Shown: positions 1-6,884 of the stretch, piece after piece
Numbering within the stretch: position 1 is the stretch's first letter
How the letters are laid out: each line of letters begins with the position of its first letter
Origin: Spirochaeta sp.
Lineage (GTDB): Bacteria; Spirochaetota; Spirochaetia; DSM-2461
Assembly: GCA_030592625.1 (NCBI GenBank)
Contig: JAUVIY010000014.1
Coordinates: 1-19,271, forward strand
Direction of reading: 5' to 3'
Length of the DNA stretch: 19,271 bases
Notes under the pieces: generated by a model
What the model was told of the DNA's origin: nothing
The model's database searches: none
What the model saw: the letters and a program-made list of their open reading frames with translations, nothing else
Made by a program: the position numbers and the translations under genes

Positions 1-171
1 ATCATTCCGCCTGGCATCAACGCCGATATCTCCGGAATTCCACTGCTCGGGGGCATGGAAAACAAGACCGGAGCCGGTAATGAGAGAGCCCCTACCTTAA
101 GCGTCAGAGGCGTGGCCATCATGGGCGGTATCGAAATAAAACGGAAAGAACTCAAGCGGAAACATCGGTAA
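1..171 (+). CDS. C-terminal end of a LiaF/DUF1707-like cell-envelope protein (partial)
   Basis: The window opens inside a plus-strand reading frame of 56 codons that ends in TAA at 169-171. The visible tail has glycine-rich turns (GIPLLGGMENKTG) and then RGVAIMGGIEIKRKE, followed by a basic end. The pattern 'V.IMGG.EIK' matches the C-terminal beta-strand domain of LiaF-like proteins (PF09922), which usually follow N-terminal membrane segments and act in envelope-stress sensing. The membrane part lies outside the window, so the assignment rests on this short motif. The gene converges on the ankyrin lipoprotein gene, with 23 bp between the stop codons. Confidence 0.6.
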   Translation: MIPPGINADISGIPLLGGMENKTGAGNERAPTLSVRGVAIMGGIEIKRKELKRKHR

Positions 172-194
172 GAACCACGCCGGGAACGCTGTAT

Positions 195-626
195 CTATAT
201 CGATGATTCGATCGTCTGTTCCACCTCTTCACAACCGCTGCGTACCGCAAGGTCCAGCGGCGTTTCTTCATCGACATCAACAATTGAAGGATCAGCATCG
301 GCTCCCAGAAGCATGGCCGCCAGATCGGGATTGCAGGAAAGAACCGCATAGTGCAGAGGGACCCGACCGTCCTTGTCGGGAAGATCGGGGTCGGCACCGG
401 CATTGAGTAAAGCTGCCGTCACTAAAATATCACCGGTAATAGCGGCGTAATGCAGGGCGGTACGTCCCTCTTCGTCCCGGGCGTCGACATCGGACTCTTC
501 GGATATCAGTTCTTCGATTCCCCTTATATCGCCAACATCGGCAGCTTCATGCATAGCCGTCGTTCTACCTGTGGGAACTCCGGCGCAGGATACCAGAAAA
601 AAAAGAAATACTGTGACTGATTTCAT
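195..626 (-). CDS. Ankyrin-repeat lipoprotein
   Basis: This is a 143-aa protein. Residues 1-13 form a short hydrophobic signal ending in the lipobox LVSC, so Cys14 is the likely lipidated residue and the mature protein would be envelope-anchored. About three to four ankyrin repeats follow (residues 22-140), recognisable from TAMHEAA, GRTALHYAA and GRVPLHYAV followed by helix and loop consensus such as LLNAGADP. Ankyrin repeats bind protein partners; none is identifiable here. A good ribosome site (GAAGG, 5 nt from the ATG at 626) supports the start. It lies 18 bp downstream of the secreted protease gene on the same strand and is probably co-transcribed with it. It could be a partner or inhibitor of that protease, but this is inferred from position only. 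Confidence 0.8.
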   Translation of the reverse strand: MKSVTVFLFFLVSCAGVPTGRTTAMHEAADVGDIRGIEELISEESDVDARDEEGRTALHYAAITGDILVTAALLNAGADPDLPDKDGRVPLHYAVLSCNPDLAAMLLGADADPSIVDVDEETPLDLAVRSGCEEVEQTIESSI

Positions 627-644
627 GAGACCTTCATTCTATTC

Positions 645-2165
645 CTATCGGAACAGATGGCGCCAGTCCCGGGGTATGCGGCTCACTGGAACGAAATAGG
701 TGAGCTGTGCCGCATCCTGACTCACGACGAAAGTAGGCAGACCCAGGAGCCGCCAGCGGCCATCGCTCACCGCTCCGCCGGAACTGCCTCCGGCGATGAC
801 GGCGTCGGTTTTGAGTATGAGTCCCGAGGGAGTGCGTTCTCCACCGGAAAGTATTCCCCGAGTCAACGTAATGTAAGACCGCGACAGTCCGGAGCCCATC
901 CAGGGATATCCCGTGAGGAGCAGCGGATCACCGATGTTCAGGGCCTCGGGATCTCCCAGCCGCCACGCCGGAAATTCGTATCCGGCGGGAAGAGGGCGAC
1001 CCCATTTGTCACCGGTAATCCGAACCAGGGCCAGATCGTCTTCAGGACTGCTTCTGATCACTTCAGCGGTGAACAGCTCCTGGGGAGCCTCATAAGCATC
1101 AAGGGATACCGCGACGATGATTTCCGGGACTTCTATCCCGCCATCGTTAACCACCACGTGGTGATTTGTCAGTATCAGGCCATCGCTGCTCACCAGACAT
1201 CCCGATCCGATACCCGCGGAGTTCACAAGCTGCACCGTTGCCAGACGGACGGCTTCAGGACCGTCGTCGGGAGTCGGGATTTCGGGCAAAGCCGGTGTGG
1301 AAAAAGGAGGATCCGTCCCCAGTTCGGCCGACAGACGAACCGGCACGGGTAATCCGGGATTTGTCGCCTCAAGTACAGTCAGGTAATAACGTCCGGGGGA
1401 TATGAATCTGTCCGTTTCATTCAACCGAATCGTTTCCCGACCGAGGTATGTATCGGCGATGACGAGATAGCCATCCCTGACCGGGGCCGGTTCTTTCCGG
1501 GAGAGAAAGAGATCGATATCTCCGGGAGTGTCGAGAACATCAATATGAAAGGCTTCGGTCCCCCGGGGGATGTCCAGAGTGAAATGAGCCAGATAACCGT
1601 TATCACTGTTCAGTTCAAGCTCAACCGGTTCCCCGGGAACAAGTGCTTGTGCCATATCCCCGGCGTCGAAGACTTCGTAGACCAATGAAAACGGTATCGA
1701 GGAAAAAGGCTTCCCGTCCTCCCGGGGCATTTCGTCCCAGTTATAAGCCACATCCAGATAATAGCGGCCGTTGGGGAACCAGGTTTCATACACCTTGTAG
1801 AGATGGAGTTCCTCGAGCCAGGCATCGCTTTCGGAAAAGAAATCCGCCTGATCGTAGTCATCCATTTCCTGACCGTGTCGCAGGTAAAGGTCCAGGTCGG
1901 CATTGGCTTTGGTAATACGGATCCTTACCGCCGATGCAGAAGACGGAACATCGAGGAGATAGGTCCGGTAGCTGCTCTGCTCGTTTGCCGGCAGAATGAG
2001 ACCCTGCACAGTTTCACCGGGAACCAGAATGGGATATCTCGGGGACTTTGCAGCCAGAGGCAGGGCAACGGTGATTGAAATTATCAACATGAAGACGAGG
2101 CTTCGGCCGAGATGGCCGTGGCGGCCGCAGACCCCGGTAAAGAACAGCTGTAACGGATTATTCAT
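645..2165 (-). CDS. Secreted trypsin-like serine protease with two N-terminal PPC-like domains
   Basis: This is a 506-aa protein. A hydrophobic segment at residues 22-39, ending in ALPLAAK, looks like a signal peptide. Two beta-rich PPC-type (bacterial pre-peptidase C-terminal) modules follow at about 46-165 and 176-280; each has the 'DLDLYL / DIDLFL' and 'GRYYL' signatures. The C-terminal part (about 305-506) is a trypsin-like fold of the DegP/V8 type: His336 in TNHHVV, Asp377 in DDLAL and Ser462 in AGGSSGGAV form the catalytic triad. There is no PDZ domain, unlike DegP/HtrA. The PPC modules are at the N-terminal side, whereas in many secreted proteases they are C-terminal. Its ATG overlaps the end of the pabC-like gene by 8 bp, so translation is likely coupled to that cytoplasmic enzyme. 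The substrate is unknown. Confidence 0.88.
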   Translation of the reverse strand: MNNPLQLFFTGVCGRHGHLGRSLVFMLIISITVALPLAAKSPRYPILVPGETVQGLILPANEQSSYRTYLLDVPSSASAVRIRITKANADLDLYLRHGQEMDDYDQADFFSESDAWLEELHLYKVYETWFPNGRYYLDVAYNWDEMPREDGKPFSSIPFSLVYEVFDAGDMAQALVPGEPVELELNSDNGYLAHFTLDIPRGTEAFHIDVLDTPGDIDLFLSRKEPAPVRDGYLVIADTYLGRETIRLNETDRFISPGRYYLTVLEATNPGLPVPVRLSAELGTDPPFSTPALPEIPTPDDGPEAVRLATVQLVNSAGIGSGCLVSSDGLILTNHHVVVNDGGIEVPEIIVAVSLDAYEAPQELFTAEVIRSSPEDDLALVRITGDKWGRPLPAGYEFPAWRLGDPEALNIGDPLLLTGYPWMGSGLSRSYITLTRGILSGGERTPSGLILKTDAVIAGGSSGGAVSDGRWRLLGLPTFVVSQDAAQLTYFVPVSRIPRDWRHLFR

Positions 2166-2811
2166 GATTTCTCCTGTAACCGGGCCGGCCGGTATTCGTT
2201 TGCTCCAGGCGAATAATGTTGCCTATATCCATCGTCACCTCTCCCAGTTCCAGCATGGCGTTGATGGGGCTCACTGAAACGAAGCGATCCAGGTCGGAGG
2301 GTACCAGAGCCACCGTGGAAAGAATACCCGCCGCCAGGAGGCGGGCCCGCCGGGTGCCGAGGAGAAGAGGTTCGTCAGGAGTCCACCAGGAGCGGCCGTC
2401 GAAGAAGGCCGCGTTGGCGTAGGAAAAATCCGTAATCCTGCCGTCTGAAACGATGAGCGCCGTGTCCGCCCCGGCCGCCCGGGCCCGCCGGGTCAGTTCA
2501 TCCAGTTCGGGCCGATCGACGGTTTTATGGGCATAGCTTACCGAGCCTCCGTCCACCAGGGCCGCCGATCGGCAGGGCTTCGGCTTGTATGGCACGGCCT
2601 TTACACTGCGGATTTCCGTATCGTAGAGAACCCGCACTTTCCAGCGGCCCTCCCCGATGGAGGCTGAGGCCTGCTCGAGGGCGCCCTTGAGGCCTATAGG
2701 CGCCTCAATACCGAACAGTGCCCTCCGAGACCGCGCCATCCTCTCGATGTGAGGTTTCAGGTCGTCGAACCGACCGTCATCGGCACGGATGGTTTCAACC
2801 AGAAGGGGCAT
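2158..2811 (-). CDS. pabC: Aminodeoxychorismate lyase-like class IV aminotransferase fold enzyme
   Basis: This PLP-dependent fold-type IV enzyme is expected to cleave 4-amino-4-deoxychorismate to p-aminobenzoate and pyruvate for folate synthesis. The catalytic lysine is in the HKTVDR motif (Lys96 counted from the start chosen here). ITDFSYANAAFFDG and the later P-DEPLLLGTRRARLL are the usual PLP-phosphate-binding and arginine motifs. A longer open frame reaches 2901, but the ATG at 2811 begins the family-typical 'MPLLVETIR' and gives about 217 aa, a normal length; it overlaps the end of pabB by 17 bp. The HKT.DR form is the one seen in PabB-PabC fusion proteins, which agrees with the tight pabB-pabC pairing. 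A branched-chain or D-amino-acid aminotransferase is less likely given the partner gene. Confidence 0.8.
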   Translation of the reverse strand: MPLLVETIRADDGRFDDLKPHIERMARSRRALFGIEAPIGLKGALEQASASIGEGRWKVRVLYDTEIRSVKAVPYKPKPCRSAALVDGGSVSYAHKTVDRPELDELTRRARAAGADTALIVSDGRITDFSYANAAFFDGRSWWTPDEPLLLGTRRARLLAAGILSTVALVPSDLDRFVSVSPINAMLELGEVTMDIGNIIRLEQTNTGRPGYRRNHE

Positions 2812-3805
2812 AGATTTTCGCTTCAAGCTCGGCATATTCTGCTTCCATGTCACTATAAATGGTAATACCTCCGCCACTCTTGTAGACAAGCTTCCCGTCA
2901 TTTAATTTCTCGACAAATCGTATCATCACCGCGCTATCCAGGCTGCGTCCGTCAAAAACGCCGAAAACCCCGGTATACCACCCCCTCTCATACCCCTCGG
3001 CCTTCCGTATAATCTCGCCGGTGCGCTTTTTCGGGGCCCCGGTTACCGAACCGGCAGGCAGCAGCCGCTTCAGTATAGTACCGGTGCGATTTCGCCAATC
3101 GGGTCCCAGCTCACCGGATACCTCGGAGCTGACCTGCAGCAGATGCCGACCCCGGGTCTTCACTTCCGTGATGAATCGGAACCGCGGAACCGAAATCCTT
3201 CGGGCCACTATCCCGAGGTCGTTCCTGATGAGATCCACGATGGTGACATGTTCCGCTTTTTCCTTCTCATCGGCCAGGATCTTCCCGGCAGCATCAGGTA
3301 GAGAGGCATCGATGGTCCCCTTCATCGGAAAAGATGAGATTCTCCCTTCCTCGCCGATACTGACGAAACGCTCCGGGGAAAACACAGTCAGAGACCCAGG
3401 TACCAGGAGCCGGAAAGGAGCCCGGGCGCATTCTGCCAGACGTTCCAGCGAGAGATCGGTATCGAGGACGGAGGGGAAAGTGAGATTCGCCAGCCAGGAT
3501 TCACCATCTTTCTGGGCTCTGTGAATGATGTCAAAACCCCGGCGATAAGTTTCCCGGGAAACCACCCGGGCGTTAAAGCGGAATGATCCTCCAATGGGGT
3601 GAATCTCTCCGAGGGTTCCGGCACCTTCCATGTTCCAGAGTATTCCTTCAGATACGGCATCAGGAAACTCCTTCACAACCCAACGCTCCGCCCAGGCATC
3701 AATGATGAATACAAAAGGGATTCCCGAGGCAGCCATCCTGTTCATTTCGGCCGCACCATCGGCGGCATCGACGGCACAGGCGTCGAGAAACAACATAAGC
3801 CCCAT
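2795..3805 (-). CDS. pabB: Aminodeoxychorismate synthase component I
   Basis: This 336-aa protein is the chorismate-binding-domain form of PabB without a long N-terminal region. It converts chorismate plus ammonia to 4-amino-4-deoxychorismate. Key motifs: PMKGTID with Lys162 (lysine at this place marks PabB; anthranilate synthases have alanine in PIAGT), EKAEHVTIVDLIRNDLG (181-198), LLPAGSVTGAPKKRTGEII (248-266), ERGWYTGVFG (273-282) and SGGGITIYSDMEAEYAE (310-326). No pabA glutamine amidotransferase is present in the window, so the ammonia donor is encoded elsewhere or is free ammonia. The ATG at 3805 follows an in-frame stop and has no clear ribosome site; the ATG at 3796, with GGGG just upstream, is an alternative. 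It is divergent from the aminopeptidase, with 55 bp between the starts. Confidence 0.9.
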   Translation of the reverse strand: MGLMLFLDACAVDAADGAAEMNRMAASGIPFVFIIDAWAERWVVKEFPDAVSEGILWNMEGAGTLGEIHPIGGSFRFNARVVSRETYRRGFDIIHRAQKDGESWLANLTFPSVLDTDLSLERLAECARAPFRLLVPGSLTVFSPERFVSIGEEGRISSFPMKGTIDASLPDAAGKILADEKEKAEHVTIVDLIRNDLGIVARRISVPRFRFITEVKTRGRHLLQVSSEVSGELGPDWRNRTGTILKRLLPAGSVTGAPKKRTGEIIRKAEGYERGWYTGVFGVFDGRSLDSAVMIRFVEKLNDGKLVYKSGGGITIYSDMEAEYAELEAKIYAPSG

Positions 3806-3860
3806 ACTAATAATTCACGCTTGTCTGGCCAACCCGCGATTGCTCAGGATATAGTCACGA

Positions 3861-5093
3861 ATGATTCTCGATGAAATTGACTACACCAGATACGCCGAAC
3901 TCCTCATTGATACAGGAATCAACCTCCGGAAAGGCCGGAATCTGATGATCCGTTACCATATCGGAGGGTCCCTTCTGGCCCGGCGCTGTGCCGAAGTGGC
4001 CTATGCCAGAGGCGCCGCATGCGTGGATATGCGGCTCCACGACCTTCATATTCTCAAATCCCGTATCGCGGCCCAGGCCGGAGATGAAAAGGCTCTGGCG
4101 GCCTCTCCCGGGTGGCTGGACGCCTGGCAGGATACCGTTCTGAAGGAAGGTTGGGGATATCTGGCCCTGGAATCCTATGAGGATGCAGGCCTGCTTGCCG
4201 ATGCCGATCAGAATGCCATGATGCTCCATGAAAAACTTCAGCAGGAAAAGATCCGCCGGTTCCGCGATGCGGTAACAAGCCACAAGATTCCCTGGTGTGT
4301 GGCCGGTGTTCCCGGTCCTGCCTGGGCCGAGCGTGTTCTGGGAAAAAGAAAGTCCACTGCTGACCTCTGGTGCATGCTCCAACCCATTCTTCTCCTGGAT
4401 CGGGATAATCCGGCACTCGCGTGGAAGGAAAAGGCGGGGTTCCTCGTCGAACGGGCAAATAAGCTGAACAGCTTGAAACTGGATGCTCTGCGTTTCACAG
4501 ACGAGGGAACCGACCTTACCATCGGCCTGTTGAATACCTCGAAGTGGATGGGCGGTCCCGAAGAAACCGACGGCCGGTTCAACATGCCGAACATCCCCAC
4601 AGAAGAAGTTTTCACCACCCCGGACCGCATGCGCTGCAGCGGAATCGTCCACATCACCCGTTCGGTGGAAGTACGGGGCACTCTCGTCAAAGGCGCCGTA
4701 CTCACCTTCAAGGATGGTATCCTGGTGGATTTCGACGCCGAAGAAGGCCGTGACGCCCTGGCCGGATATGTGGAAACCGACCCCGGAGCCTGTAGACTCG
4801 GAGAGGTGGCTCTGGTGGGAGAGGACTCGCCAATCGCGATGAGCGGGCTGACATTCGGATCCATACTTTTCGATGAGAACGCATCCTGCCACATCGCCCT
4901 CGGTTCAGGTTATGTCACCTGTCTTGCCGACGGTGAAAAGCTGGATACCGATGAAAAGAAAGAAGCCGCGGGCTGCAATGTGTCCCTGGTTCACAGGGAT
5001 TTCATGATCGGCTCTTCTACCACCACCGTAACGGGAATCAGCCGGGACGGCCGGGAGACAATTATTATCCGGAACGGGAAATTCCTGATTTAA
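3861..5093 (+). CDS. M29-family metallo-aminopeptidase (AmpS/AmpT/PepS type)
   Basis: This is a 410-aa cytoplasmic enzyme that would remove N-terminal residues from peptides with a dinuclear metal centre. The family signature NMPNIPTEEVFTTPD is at 241-255, and ILFDENASCHIALG is at 335-348. The expected metal ligands are all seen: Glu249, Glu315 (in GEVALV), His344, and His378 and Asp380 in VHRDFMIG. The length matches the family (about 400-415). The ATG at 3861 has AGGA 11 nt upstream. There is no signal peptide. Its stop codon overlaps the stop of the convergent coiled-coil gene by 3 bp (5091-5093 against 5090-5092). Nothing suggests a special pathway; general peptide turnover is likely. Confidence 0.92.
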   Translation: MILDEIDYTRYAELLIDTGINLRKGRNLMIRYHIGGSLLARRCAEVAYARGAACVDMRLHDLHILKSRIAAQAGDEKALAASPGWLDAWQDTVLKEGWGYLALESYEDAGLLADADQNAMMLHEKLQQEKIRRFRDAVTSHKIPWCVAGVPGPAWAERVLGKRKSTADLWCMLQPILLLDRDNPALAWKEKAGFLVERANKLNSLKLDALRFTDEGTDLTIGLLNTSKWMGGPEETDGRFNMPNIPTEEVFTTPDRMRCSGIVHITRSVEVRGTLVKGAVLTFKDGILVDFDAEEGRDALAGYVETDPGACRLGEVALVGEDSPIAMSGLTFGSILFDENASCHIALGSGYVTCLADGEKLDTDEKKEAAGCNVSLVHRDFMIGSSTTTVTGISRDGRETIIIRNGKFLI

Positions 5094-5500
5094 ACCAGAC
5101 GGACTATAAGAGTTACAACGCCACTCAGAATCGTAACAAATGTCGCTGAGAGAAAGGCATACACCCAGCCGAACTGCTTATCAACCCTGGCAAACCGGTC
5201 ATTCATATCCTGACGCTGACTCTCGAAACGCTTGTCGACCTTTTCAAAACGCTTGTCAACCTGCTCAAAACGCTTGTCGACCTGCTCAAAACGCTTGTCA
5301 ATCTGCTCAAAGCGTTTCTCCATCAGATTGAATCCCTGCTTCATCAGCTCCTGCTGGTTTTTCAGTGATTCTTCCACCCGGATAATCCGTTCCCGCTGAT
5401 CAAACTCACGGTCACCAATCCATTCATGAATGTGCAACTGAACAATTTTGCCGATACTATCCAGTTGTTCCTGAGTGAATTCCACAGCCGTTTCTCCCAT
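5090..5500 (-). CDS. Small membrane-anchored coiled-coil protein with heptad repeats
   Basis: This is a 136-aa protein. Residues 1-60 are charged and helical (KIVQLHIHEWIGDREFDQRE). Residues 61-110 hold near-identical seven-residue repeats of the form KRFEQVD, a classic heptad coiled coil. One C-terminal membrane segment (WVYAFLSATFVTILSGVVTLIVRLV) ends the protein, so it is probably a tail-anchored oligomer facing the cytoplasm. The layout resembles DUF1640- and XhlA-like small proteins, but the function is unknown. The start has a good ribosome site (GGGAG, 8 nt away). The gene has its own likely promoter and a leader hairpin over this site. Its stop overlaps the stop of the convergent aminopeptidase gene. 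Confidence 0.8.
   Translation of the reverse strand: MGETAVEFTQEQLDSIGKIVQLHIHEWIGDREFDQRERIIRVEESLKNQQELMKQGFNLMEKRFEQIDKRFEQVDKRFEQVDKRFEKVDKRFESQRQDMNDRFARVDKQFGWVYAFLSATFVTILSGVVTLIVRLV
5224..5307. repeat. Four 21-bp tandem repeats inside the coiled-coil gene
   Basis: Four nearly identical 21-bp units, each starting CRAAACGCTTGTC on the plus strand, run without gaps at 5224-5244, 5245-5265, 5266-5286 and 5287-5307; a fifth, degenerate unit follows. Each unit encodes seven residues (one coiled-coil heptad), so gain or loss of units keeps the frame and only changes rod length. The high DNA identity points to recent slippage or unequal exchange. Confidence 0.9.
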
Positions 5501-5505
5501 AGTAT

Positions 5506-5535
5506 TTCTCCCTTCTGTACTTAAAAACGGGAGAA
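5506..5535 (-). promoter_or_regulatory. Leader hairpin covering the ribosome site of the coiled-coil gene
   Basis: In the minus-strand transcript UUCUCCC (5535-5529) can pair perfectly with GGGAGAA (5512-5506) across a 16-nt loop. GGGAGAA contains the Shine-Dalgarno sequence of the gene starting at 5500, so folding would hide it. The 7-bp match is seen directly; regulation by it is inferred. Confidence 0.45.
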
Positions 5536-5554
5536 TGAGTCACATCACTTCAGA

Positions 5555-5560
5555 TTATAA
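5555..5560 (-). promoter_or_regulatory. Likely -10 box of the coiled-coil gene
   Basis: A perfect TATAAT on the minus strand lies 55 bp upstream of the ATG at 5500. A start point near 5548 would give a leader of about 48 nt containing the hairpin at 5506-5535. The -35 element is weak (TGTCGA at 17-bp spacing), so the promoter is moderate or assisted. Confidence 0.4.
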
Positions 5561-5609
5561 CGAAATATTCCCGGATTCGACAGTGCAGGACAAGAAATCA
5601 CTTCATCCA

Positions 5610-6521
5610 TCATCCTCCGGTACTCCGGAGGTCAGTCTCACCAAGCAGCCAGACAACGGTGATGATTGTGACCTGGAAGTCTGCGATGGGAAAGCTGATC
5701 AGCAAACCACTCAGTCCGAAGAATCTCGGCAGAATGAGGAGAAGGGGTATGAGGAGAAGAAATTGCCGTGAGAGGTTCAGGACGAGACTCGGGAACGGCT
5801 TGCCGGGCACCAGGAAATAGGAGCAGCCGATAATCTTGATTCCTATGAGAGGAAAGACCGCGAGGAAGAATCGCATGACGTAGGCCACGGTGGTGAATAT
5901 ACCGGCGAAAAACCGGGGCATAAGAAAAAGCAGCAGAAAACCGACACTGGTGTATGCGGTGGCGTATACGAGGGTAAGCTTCAAGGTTTTCCGCACACGG
6001 TCGAAGAGCCTGGCTTCGTAATTGAATCCTGCGATGGGCTGGAATCCCTGAACCGCGCCGAAAAGAGGCATGAAAAGGGACTTGAGGAATCCAGTGTTTG
6101 GCCCTCACCTGTACAAGAGTTTTTCGCATCACGAAAAATCGGGAAGCGAAGAGAAAAGCCGGGAATTGACCGGTAATGGTGGCCCATGCGGCATCCGCCA
6201 CTCCCATTTTATGGGGCCCAGGATGATATTGGTGACCGCACCGATGAGCATCACCATCATCGAAACCTCAGCCTTGCCCTCGGCGCGGAGCAGGTTGTTC
6301 GAGGTCATAACCAGGAGTATGACGCTTAAGTAATCCCGGGCATAATTCTTCAAGGATTCGGAGGCCCCCGGCAGGTTGAGCAGGGGTTCCAGGAAAACCA
6401 GTCCGAGGACGAGAATGAGCGTGCCCGAGACAAGGGCCATGGCGAAAGTGGCGGGTACGGACATCTTCACCAGAAGTTTTCCAATAGGAGCCTGTCCCAG
6501 TTCGGCGCGATCATCGTTCAT
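5610..6521 (-). pseudogene. MATE-family efflux transporter, multiply deleted and frameshifted
   Basis: Pieces of one MATE (Na+/H+-drug antiporter) protein lie in order in different minus-strand frames. The N-terminal piece (6521 to about 6215) has APIGKLLVKMSVPA, then jumps straight to the LFLEPLLNLPGASES-like region, losing roughly 70-80 residues that normally hold the first membrane helices. It continues to RAEGKAEVSMMVMLIGAVTNIILGP. A frameshift near 6210 moves to the frame encoding MGVADAAWATITGQFP. Near 6090 a second deletion of about 60 residues plus a frameshift joins to KSLFMPLFGAVQGFQPIAGFNY, which runs to the C-terminus at 5610. An intact gene would encode about 450 residues; this locus holds about 300. 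No functional product is expected. Confidence 0.85.
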
Positions 6522-6655
6522 GGCAACCGAGCCGGACCTAAAAATGCTCTTTCATTCTCTCCCTCAATTTTTCACTGATGTTTATCCCCTGAGGCGGTCC
6601 CGGGAACCGATGGATGCATCAATCCGCCTTACCACGGAATGAGTTAGAAAATATC

Positions 6656-6694
6656 GTACCAAAATGCTTTCACTTTGGTACCTGAAGATACCAA
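6656..6694. promoter_or_regulatory. Cluster of three TACCAA/TTGGTA half-sites
   Basis: GTACCAAA (6656-6663) and TTTGGTAC (6674-6681) form a perfect 8-bp inverted repeat with a 10-bp spacer. A further TACCAA at 6689-6694 makes a second inverted pair with TTGGTA at 6675-6680. Overlapping inverted half-sites suggest an operator for a dimeric regulator; the regulator is not known. Confidence 0.4.
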
Positions 6695-6740
6695 TTTGCC
6701 GGCATACCGATCCATCCCAAGGCTTCTCCCTAACGGAAAA

Positions 6741-6758
6741 ATGTGACAATTCTCACAT
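6741..6758. promoter_or_regulatory. CRP/FNR-superfamily-type operator upstream of lgt
   Basis: The sequence ATGTGACAATTCTCACAT matches the CRP consensus TGTGA-N6-TCACA exactly in both arms and is palindromic at 16 of 18 positions. It lies about 127 bp upstream of the lgt ATG. A TATGTT hexamer at 6782-6787 lies where a -10 box would be for an activator centred about 44 bp upstream of the transcription start. Binding by a CRP-like protein is inferred. Confidence 0.5.
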
Positions 6759-6884
6759 CCAGCCCACCGAATTATGCTCTGTATGTTCTCTGGCAGCTTC
6801 AGTTTCGACAATATTCACATGTAAAGCCGTAAGCGCTATTTCGCTTGCCCCCACCCTTTCCTTCCTCTAAACTGATTTCTGTCC

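Larger units (their letters stand above)
6522..6884. other. 363-bp intergenic region between the MATE remnant and lgt
   Basis: No convincing gene is seen: a 68-codon plus-strand frame at 6664-6870 lacks a ribosome site and recognisable sequence. The region holds a cluster of TACCAA half-sites (6656-6694) and a CRP-type palindrome (6741-6758), so it appears to be a regulatory region for lgt and formerly for the divergent MATE gene. Confidence 0.6.

Noticed and set aside
657..1352. Long plus-strand open frame of 231 codons
   Set aside because: It lies entirely antisense to the protease gene, whose domains and catalytic residues are clear; the translated sequence has no family features.
3855..4892. 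Minus-strand open frame of 345 codons
   Set aside because: It is the shadow of the M29 aminopeptidase, in which all metal ligands are present on the plus strand.
6664..6870. 68-codon plus-strand frame upstream of lgt
   Set aside because: No ribosome site and low-complexity composition; it overlaps the CRP-type palindrome and the half-site cluster.
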